From Cristatella mucedo (taxonomy: Eukaryota; Bryozoa; Phylactolaemata; Cristatellidae), in the NCBI GenBank assembly GCA_009760855.2, contig WPIO01000020.1, positions 2,140,001-2,204,000 on the forward strand: a stretch of 64,000 nucleotides of DNA, given 5' to 3'. Below the pieces are notes generated by a model that saw only the letters and a program-made list of their open reading frames with translations, had not been told where the DNA came from and ran no database searches. Shown piece after piece: positions 10,909 to 64,000 of the stretch. The translations under genes were made by a program, and so were the position numbers. The number at the start of each line of letters is the position of its first letter. The stretch's first letter is position 1.

Positions 10909-11176
10909 ATTCGACTGCTGCACTTTGGACCATTATAAGAGCACAGTCGCATTCGTCATGGCCTACAGTTTCACCGAGCCGTTGTCAGCCGGCTCGGGAG
11001 ACAAATCTTCATCATCTGAGGACTCCAGCGACGAGGACGACGACGAGGTCGAAACCGCATCGCCTCCGATGATGGTTCCATTGGCCGACATCCTCAACCA
11101 CGTGGCCGTGCACAACGCGAAACTCTCCTTCGGCAATGAGAGCCTGGCCATGGTCGCCACCAGGGACATTGCTCGG
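10909..11176 (+). CDS. SETD6: SETD6 exon a: SET core with NH-x4-N motif
   Basis: The acceptor is a long pyrimidine tract ending ctctgccag. The exon reads [20 protein letters not shown], then the acidic Ser/Asp loop, [14 protein letters not shown] and MVATRDIAR. Donor CGG/GTGAGA, phase 0. An open frame runs 44 bp further upstream, but that stretch duplicates the exon c boundary and is probably intronic. Confidence 0.88.
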
Positions 11177-13854
11177 GTGAGAGGCCATGATTCCCTTTTT
11201 ACCCTGCGACATGGCAGCAACACTCATCATTGTTTATCTAGGCTGGTTTTTATTACGAGTTTGTCGCTTTGCCATGGCCAGCAGAGTGTCGACCGAGCAG
11301 CGACAAATGAAAATCAACTGATCACACGAGAGAGTAGGCGGTCATGTGCTCTATGTATTAGTTGACAGTGTTTGTGTCATGTTCATCGAATTCAAGTGTC
11401 GTTTCTCACAATGCTGTATTTGCCTGACTGGCTTTTCGTTTGGCAGTGTCAATGCTCAAGCTTTCGCGATTTCTCGTTGCAGGGTGATGAAATATTTGAT
11501 ACTTATGGCAAACTATCAAATGCTCAGCTTCTTCACATGTATGGCTTTTGTGAGTTACCCGGCGCAAACGTCAACGACACGGTAAGACTTTCCTCCTCAC
11601 GTGCCCATGTAATGTATCTCTGTCTGTAACCCCAAAAAGTCGCAAAGACTAAATGGTTGTTATGCACTAGAGTTTTTCTATTCATTCAAAATCCTAGGCG
11701 GCGTTTGGTATGTACGCTGTAGCCAAAAGACTTCATCTCATTGAACAAGTAGAAAGGGAGAAGCGTAGCCGAGTCAGTAGATCAATGGAATGAGTGAGTA
11801 GAAGGGGAGTAGCAGCTCAGGATGGCTGGAAATGATGTGTCACAGTCAGCAAAAGAAAATAGATGTCGCTGTGGAAGAATTGTGGAAGTGAATGCCACAG
11901 TCATGCAAAGCAAAAGCCTCTGTCACCAAAAGTCTTGTGTGGGGATGGTACGGCTAAATTATTGATTCTTAAAAAAATTGTTGCTAAGCAGCTGGTTGAA
12001 CATATTGAAAAGGATGAAATGTCAGACACATTTCAATCAGGGTTCAGGAGGCAGCACTCCACAGAAACTTCTCTCCTCCGTGTTAACAATCACATTCTCC
12101 GTTGCAACGATGATGGGAATGTCACTGCCCTAGCTCTGCTAGATCTGTCAGCTGCCTTCGACACCATTGATCACGATGTTCTACTTGAACGATTGAGAAC
12201 AACGGTCGGTCTGGCAGATGAGGCACTGGCGTGGTTTAAATCGTACTTGTCTGATCGTGTTCAATCCGTGTCGTGTGGGGGTCAGGTCTCAGACACGAGA
12301 CAGGTCACCTGTGGAGTCCCTCAAGGGTCCGTCTTCGATCCCTTGCTGTTCTCCATTTATACTCAACCTCTGGGAAAAGTGATTAAGACCCATGCAATAG
12401 ATACCACTTTTATGCTGACGATACTCAGCTGTGTTTGTCCTTCAAACCGTCGGAATGTGCTGCAGCAACTGAGAAACTGAATGGTTGCCTTGCCGACATT
12501 CGATCCTGGATGTCGGAAAACTTCTAGAAACTACATGACGATACAACCGAACTGCTGCTCATAGGACACCCTAAACGTGTGGCTGAATTAAAAGGCTTTG
12601 CTCTTCTACTAGGTGATGCTGTCGTGCGACCCTCACCACGTGCTCGAAATTTAAGTGTCGTTTTCGACAGCTGCCTCAATTTTAAAAGCTTCATTCAGAA
12701 GACTGCTTCTACAGCTAGCCATCACATCCGATCCCTATCCAAGATTAGGAGCTGTCATCGACAGTTGCTCGTAAACTTTTTTAAGTAACTCCCAAGTTCT
12801 GTCTCGGCTTGATTATTGTAACTCCCTTCTGGCTGGGCTACCAAAGAAAGCAACTAGGCCACTGCAGCTGACCATGAATATGGGTGCAAGGCTAGTCTTC
12901 AAGTCTCAGAGGTTTGAGCACGTGTCTCCTTTGCAAAAGAGCTAGGATGAATGCCGGTTGACCAACAGATTCAGAGCAAGGTTCGTACGCTGACCCACAA
13001 GGCCCGTCACGGCTTGGCTCCTTTGTACCTAGCTGAACTGCTGCATCAGTTTCAGCCTGTTCGCGCCTTCAGGTCCTGTGTGGACAATAAATTAGCTGTT
13101 CCATTCCTCCGCTTAAAGACCGTTGGTGACAGAAGCTTTAGCTCTGCAGGTCCTAGACTGTGGAACTCGCTTCCACAATTCTTACGCAACGACAACTACT
13201 CTCCTGCTGGCAACTATGAGTCATCCTTTTCAGCAGTCCTGAGCTGCTACTTCCATGCTACTCACTACCTCAACTGCTCTCCTGACTCTGCTATGCTTCC
13301 CACTTTTTCTTTGTTGCGTGAGATGAAGTCTGTTGGCTACCGAATGCATACCGAAAGCTGCTTAGGCTGTGAATGCGATAGACAAATCTCTTCTGCGTAA
13401 CATCCACCTAGTCTCGGTAGCTTTGTTGAGTTACAGATGTAGATACATTACATATTGTGCAAAGAGGGTGTGGGGGTACGAGAAGGCTGAAATTGGTGCA
13501 GCAGTTCAGCTAGGTATGCCCACATCAGCACTTATAGTTTCGTTGTTCGTTCGTATTGTTATTGGTTTTTGTTGTTAGGTGGATTTGTCAGCTATGGCTC
13601 TGCTTGATGCGTATGCGAAGTTTTACCCCAGTCAGAACTCTCAAAAGCATTGGAAGGAAATGGTGAACATGGTACGTGGCACGGCACACCCTCTGTTAAT
13701 CGTGTTCGATTTCTTTCGCTCGATAGTTTTGCTGCTGTAACTGCATCGCTAGCTTGGATTCGTTGTTGCCCAGGGCCTGGTGGCAGAAGACACTGCATTC
13801 GCCTACGGCGCAGACGGATTCCTGGAAGGCGAGCAGCTGGCCAGCTTCTTTAAG
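10909..13854 (+). CDS. SETD6: SETD6-type SET-domain lysine methyltransferase, partial
   Basis: SETD6 monomethylates lysines (RELA and histone H2A.Z in vertebrates) using S-adenosylmethionine. Four consecutive exons (10909-11176, 11483-11581, 13579-13671, 13774-13854) join in phase for about 180 codons. They cover the SET C-terminal core: [27 protein letters not shown] (the NH-x-x-x-x-N cofactor motif), GDEIFDTYG with the catalytic-site Tyr, and LLHMYGFCE. The first part of the Rubisco-LSMT-like substrate-binding domain follows. An acidic Ser/Asp insert ([14 protein letters not shown]) sits in the SET insert loop, as in other SETD6 proteins. The exons for the N-terminal 200 or so residues and for the last 100 or so were not found. 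The gene could be intact with missed small exons, or broken. Confidence 0.88.
11483..11581 (+). CDS. SETD6: SETD6 exon b: TYG motif
   Basis: Acceptor cgatttctcgttgcag, 33 codons, phase 0 at both ends. It reads [20 protein letters not shown] and [13 protein letters not shown], with donor ACG/GTAAGA. This is the most conserved SETD6 segment; the Tyr of TYG is an active-site residue in the family. Confidence 0.93.
11608..11930 (-). mobile_element. LINE-B 3' end, inverted
   Basis: It starts atgtaatgtatctctgtctg and runs antisense through the RT C-terminal region (agtagcagctcaggatggct, ggaagaattgtggaagtgaa). It lies in the SETD6 intron, head-to-head with the next element. Confidence 0.82.
11931..13475 (+). 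mobile_element. LINE-B reverse transcriptase relic
   Basis: The translation shows [50 protein letters not shown] and, after frame breaks near 12400-12530 and 12790-12930, [16 protein letters not shown]. It ends with tacattacatattgtg. The YADD box is destroyed by mutation near 12410. It is a 5'-truncated CR1/L2-type element inside the SETD6 intron. Confidence 0.9.
13579..13671 (+). CDS. SETD6: SETD6 exon c: start of substrate-binding domain
   Basis: Acceptor tttttgttgttag, 31 codons, phase 0. It reads [20 protein letters not shown] and HWKEMVNM, the helix after the NDT junction, with donor ATG/GTACGT. It follows a 2-kb intron filled by a LINE-B pair. Confidence 0.82.
13774..13854 (+). CDS. 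SETD6: SETD6 exon d: substrate-binding domain
   Basis: Acceptor ttcgttgttgcccag, 27 codons, phase 0. It reads [20 protein letters not shown], then QLASFFK, corresponding to the G-E-x-G-A-F-x-x-G and E-E-L-x-x-x-L-K elements of SETD6. Donor AAG/GTGAGC. The remaining C-terminal exons were not found before 18.3 kb. Confidence 0.85.
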
Positions 13855-14254
13855 GTGAGCAAGCCGCAAGGTCGCTGGTCAAGGTCGTTTCTTCGGGTGT
13901 TCGCACCTCAGCACGAGCGAGGATGCTCTTGGCGTGCGAGCGCAGTGCTGTGTGCACGGCACGCTTGCCTGCGAGTTCTTTATCACACAATCTCAAGCTA
14001 CACGCTTTGGAGCTGCTGCAATGCCAACGTTAGTAACGAGTGATTGCAGCAGCCATCGTGTGAGAATTTATTTTCACAGGAATGAGTGGAGCTCCGGTTA
14101 TGAGTCAGAATCTGTAGTCATGCCTCTAGAGAAGTTAGCTCTGTTACCTGTATGGAGCAATTCGTGTGAGTTTTGATGGTTCACCAGTGGGAAGTAATTT
14201 GGCCTATGAGTACGGAGCTCCACCTTTAACGATCCAGGTCGCGGGCTCGAGCAC

Positions 14255-14495
14255 TTCAGCCGTAATGGCAAACTAGATAAGGCGGTTGCTTTTTACGACC
14301 TCGGTCGTGAGGTCGTGGGTTCGAATCCTTCGGTCGGTGATTTTTTATAGCCACTGCAAGCGGTGGTGATAGCGGTAAAGGCTCTTCCGTTGCTGTACAC
14401 AAGAGGGCTATTGAATCAGCTAGTATGGGCGAAACGCCTGGATAGAGATTATGTTCTCCTAGGTGACTATACAAATGAAGTATTATTATTAAATG
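14255..14495 (+). mobile_element. Full SINE with LINE-A tail
   Basis: tRNA-like head (tggcaaactagataaggcgg, ggttcgaatcc), family body (caagcggtggtgatagcggt, gctattgaatcagctagtat), then gaaacgcctggatagagatt and gtattattatt, the LINE-A 3' end. The best example of the complete SINE. Confidence 0.88.
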
Positions 14496-14499
14496 AGTA

Positions 14500-16085
<1,586 letters not shown>

Positions 16086-16090
16086 TTACC

Positions 16091-16905
16091 AATTGAGCCC
16101 GATTTCGGTAACCTGGGTTACCACGGTAACCCGGGCTCGAGCGGACTGCGATAACTACCCGAATATTGGTCCAAATTGCATGCAAATAGGCTCAACATGT
16201 CGGGCTCGTCGAGTTATATTCGTCAGCAGAAAGACAGCGATTTTGAAAACGATTATTTGTAATGCAAAAGTGCAAAGTGGTTGACCATATATAGGGCTAG
16301 ATTACGAAAATTGAGCCTATTTTTCGAGAAATAGCTCAAGATTGATGGCTGATTTGGGACAACTGCTGGTGCCTTCTTCGGGCGCCCCACAGAGCGTATC
16401 TGCACACCCAGAGCAGCCTTCTGCGCTGATGCTCTTTTTTTCTTCCATGAGTCTGCGGCGCCATATCGAATGCCGCCGCCAACGGCACGCCAACTTGTCA
16501 CGATCTTCGTCCTCACTATCACGATACTACCCAGGCGAGCACTGGTGCCGAGATCCGGAAATCCTCCATAATCTTTTCAGACCAGCGGGTAGCAATGTAG
16601 TTCCCAGGAAATGTTTCCAAGAACTTGCGCACTAGTTCCATTTCGTTGTTAAGAACATCATTGCTAACATCTTCTATATCGTCATTATAGCCAACCATAG
16701 CGTGAATCCTTTCATCGAGCTCTTGCACACATAGTTCTTCAGATTGCCTCGACACGATTCTGACGGTGCTGCTCCTACATCAGGTCAACGATGTTTTCGA
16801 CTACGAAAGACTATATTTTTAGAGCAGCTATCTGCAAAATAAATAATTAGTTGCGATTATACTCTCGGAAATTCGGTAACCGTGTTACCGCCATCGGGCT
16901 CAATT
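16091..16905. mobile_element. 815-bp element with inverted termini, not assigned to a family
   Basis: The left end aattgagcccgatttcggta mirrors the right end, whose complement is aattgagcccgatggcggta. This gives about 20-bp inverted termini with a 2-base mismatch. The left end continues into a ggtaacctgggttacc palindrome. Inside, two minus-strand frames (16253-16522 and 16519-16755) overlap by a few bases. The first contains GRPKKAPAVVPNQPSILSYF and the second DDIEDVSNDVLNNEMELVRK. They look like the C-terminal part of a transposase with a frameshift, but I cannot name the superfamily. The aatt at each end could be the target duplication. Confidence 0.65.
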
Positions 16906-17340
16906 GCCCTCCTTTTTTACTGATTGGCTGGATGTCACGTGTACCTGGGCCAACTCAACTCGTCCAAGGCCACATCGGCGACAGCTTATCGTAGCGTGCT
17001 CCTGAAGAGAAGCCAATAGCATTAGGATTTGTATGCATGAAAGCTTGCTCAGCCACTGATGTTAGTCTGGGATTACTATATAATATTGATTGCTTGTCAC
17101 TCATTCTTTTGTCCATATTGGCTACGGTCCGCAGTCTCTTTTTCGGCTGCTATTAAACAGTGTTTTCTCAACCGTTGACTAGTGAATGGCTTCACGGCAG
17201 CACTGCGTACTACACCTACAGCTCGGTCCAGGCATTAGCTATTGGCCATCGTGGCCGAAATTTTTATTATCTAAAATACTTGGCCGATGATTGATTGCCC
17301 TACGAAACTGCTCGATTTTCGGTCCCCTTTTTAAGTGCAA
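16906..17340. other. No gene recognised
   Basis: AT-rich intergenic DNA; nothing recognisable. Confidence 0.5.
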
Positions 17341-17344
17341 TGTA

Positions 17345-17465
17345 TCAATGTGATGTAATGTATCTCCGTCTGTAACTCCACAAAGACTATGTGAGTGTTA
17401 CGCAGGCAAGTTTTGTATAGCACACTCACAGCCTAAGAGGCTTTCGGTACGCATTCGGAAGCAAC
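17345..17465 (-). mobile_element. LINE-B 3' end
   Basis: It reads atgtaatgtatctccgtctg and ggcaagttttgtatagcaca, the antisense LINE-B terminus. A minus-strand SINE follows directly. Confidence 0.82.
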
Positions 17466-17474
17466 CTCATAAAA

Positions 17475-17645
17475 AATTGCTAGCTGATTTAATAGCCTTG
17501 TGTTGTATAGCGACAGAAGGGCCTTGACGGCTGTCACCACCGCTTGCAGCTGCGATAAAGAATCACCCACCACAGGATTCGAACTCACGACCTCGGTCGT
17601 GTATTGCAACCGCCTTACCTAGTGTACATAACCTTTCCCATGTCC
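17475..17645 (-). mobile_element. tRNA-derived SINE, minus orientation
   Basis: The complement of the SINE: agctgatttaatagccttgt, ccaccgcttgcagctgcgat, ggattcgaactcacgacctc (B box) and aaccgccttacctagtgtac (A box). Confidence 0.85.
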
Positions 17646-18320
17646 GATGTGCCGGTGCAGCCCTAGCTGGCAGTAAGCATATGAAATCTTTAGCAGCTAT
17701 CGAGCAACCTTCACCGACAAGGCAGTGGCGGGTTTTAGACTGATTACGACGACAGATGCATCAACTGAATCACCTTGCTATTATCCACCGTCTTTACTGG
17801 TGCGACCGTTTCGGCATACAATACCGAAGCATTGAGAAAGATTGCAGGGCTGCATATGAACGCCAAACGAACGTTCCTACCATCTTACATATGGGCTTGA
17901 GCCTCTAATTTGAAGTCACGGGAGTACGTCTCCCACCTTTAACAAAGCAAATAAATATATTCCAAAACCCGTTAGCAGTAAAAAGCACAACCAGTGTAAA
18001 ACAAACCGAGCACCAACAAAGGCTCCGAACCTTGCATAGATAGCACAGCGACCAGGCAATATCAACCAAAGGCGATGTAGACAAGGCAAGTCATGGGTGT
18101 AGATGCGAAATTATAGATTCGCGGCTGGCACAAGGTCTTTGTGACACGTAGCTTCTCGTGCAGGGTCAACGCGAGTGGTTACCAATAGTTACCTACCCAG
18201 GGAGTGCAGACTAGGGACTAGCAAGTTGTGCATTCGACTAGGTGAAGCAGTTTCAAGCCGCATGCCGCGTCATCAAGCAGCATCAATGCCACCATCACGA
18301 TGCTGCCTATCCACAGGCAC
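17646..18320. other. 3' flank of the polycystin gene
   Basis: No gene. This should contain the 3' UTR of the minus-strand polycystin transcript. No minus-strand AATAAA is seen here; one candidate (tttatt on plus) lies near 17262, about 1 kb past the stop. Confidence 0.4.
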
Positions 18321-63864
<45,544 letters not shown>

Positions 63865-64000
63865 CTGCAATCTGGCTCGTGCTCAGGCATAAGGACGGCA
63901 GTACATGGCACGCGTGCAGCAGCACTGCCAGCTGTGTGCCGCCTAGCAGTGGCATAACACGGTTTTACTCGTGACTCCGGTGAACTTGTTTTCGTCTCGG
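63865..64000. other. Polycystin intron upstream of the first visible exon
   Basis: No coding segment seen; the gene continues beyond the edge. Confidence 0.6.

Overview
The window is metazoan nuclear DNA, most likely from an invertebrate: genes are split by many GT-AG introns, and the sequence is crowded with tRNA-derived SINEs, truncated CR1/L2-like LINEs, DNA-transposon remnants and long microsatellites. I cannot name the species. A lophotrochozoan such as a mollusc or flatworm is possible, but this is inference only.

Three protein-coding genes can be supported. (1) The minus strand from the right edge to about 18.3 kb carries most of a polycystin-1-family gene. I resolved 24 coding exons by hand. 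Their phases agree at every junction and sum to 8655 nt, that is 2884 codons plus a TGA stop. Domain order is PKD-like, REJ, GAIN with a degenerate GPS, TM1, PLAT, TM2 to TM5, polycystin (TOP) extracellular domain and channel helices, and a long cytoplasmic tail. The N-terminal part lies beyond base 64000. (2) The plus strand at 10.9-13.9 kb has four consecutive exons of a SETD6-type SET-domain lysine methyltransferase. Its 5' and 3' exons were not found. (3) The minus strand at 5386-5430 has the first coding exon of an endophilin A gene inside a CpG-rich block. The rest of that gene must run towards or past the left edge.

Layout: 1-5 kb is gene-poor, with LINE 3' ends. 5.0-6.0 kb is CpG-rich and holds the endophilin start. 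6-10 kb has SINEs, a SPIN-like hAT end, a 480-bp (CGGT)n array and GC-rich DNA of unknown role. 10.9-13.9 kb is SETD6 with a LINE-B pair in its second intron. 14-18.3 kb is intergenic with SINEs and an 815-bp element bounded by inverted repeats. From 18.3 kb to the right edge everything lies inside the polycystin gene, whose introns hold nearly all remaining repeats.

Two LINE families recur. LINE-A ends in (ATT)n, with a tail resembling gtaaagcgcctagaaagag; the best copy is at 58.1-60.0 kb. LINE-B ends in a TACATTACAT-like tail. A tRNA-headed SINE family shares the LINE-A 3' tail, which suggests it uses the LINE-A machinery. I saw no operon-like system, CRISPR array or novel multi-gene system. 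The points most worth a second look are the polycystin (lost GPS His, divergent pore), the SPIN-like hAT end, the 16-kb inverted-repeat element and the target-duplication-flanked insertion at 39.3 kb.
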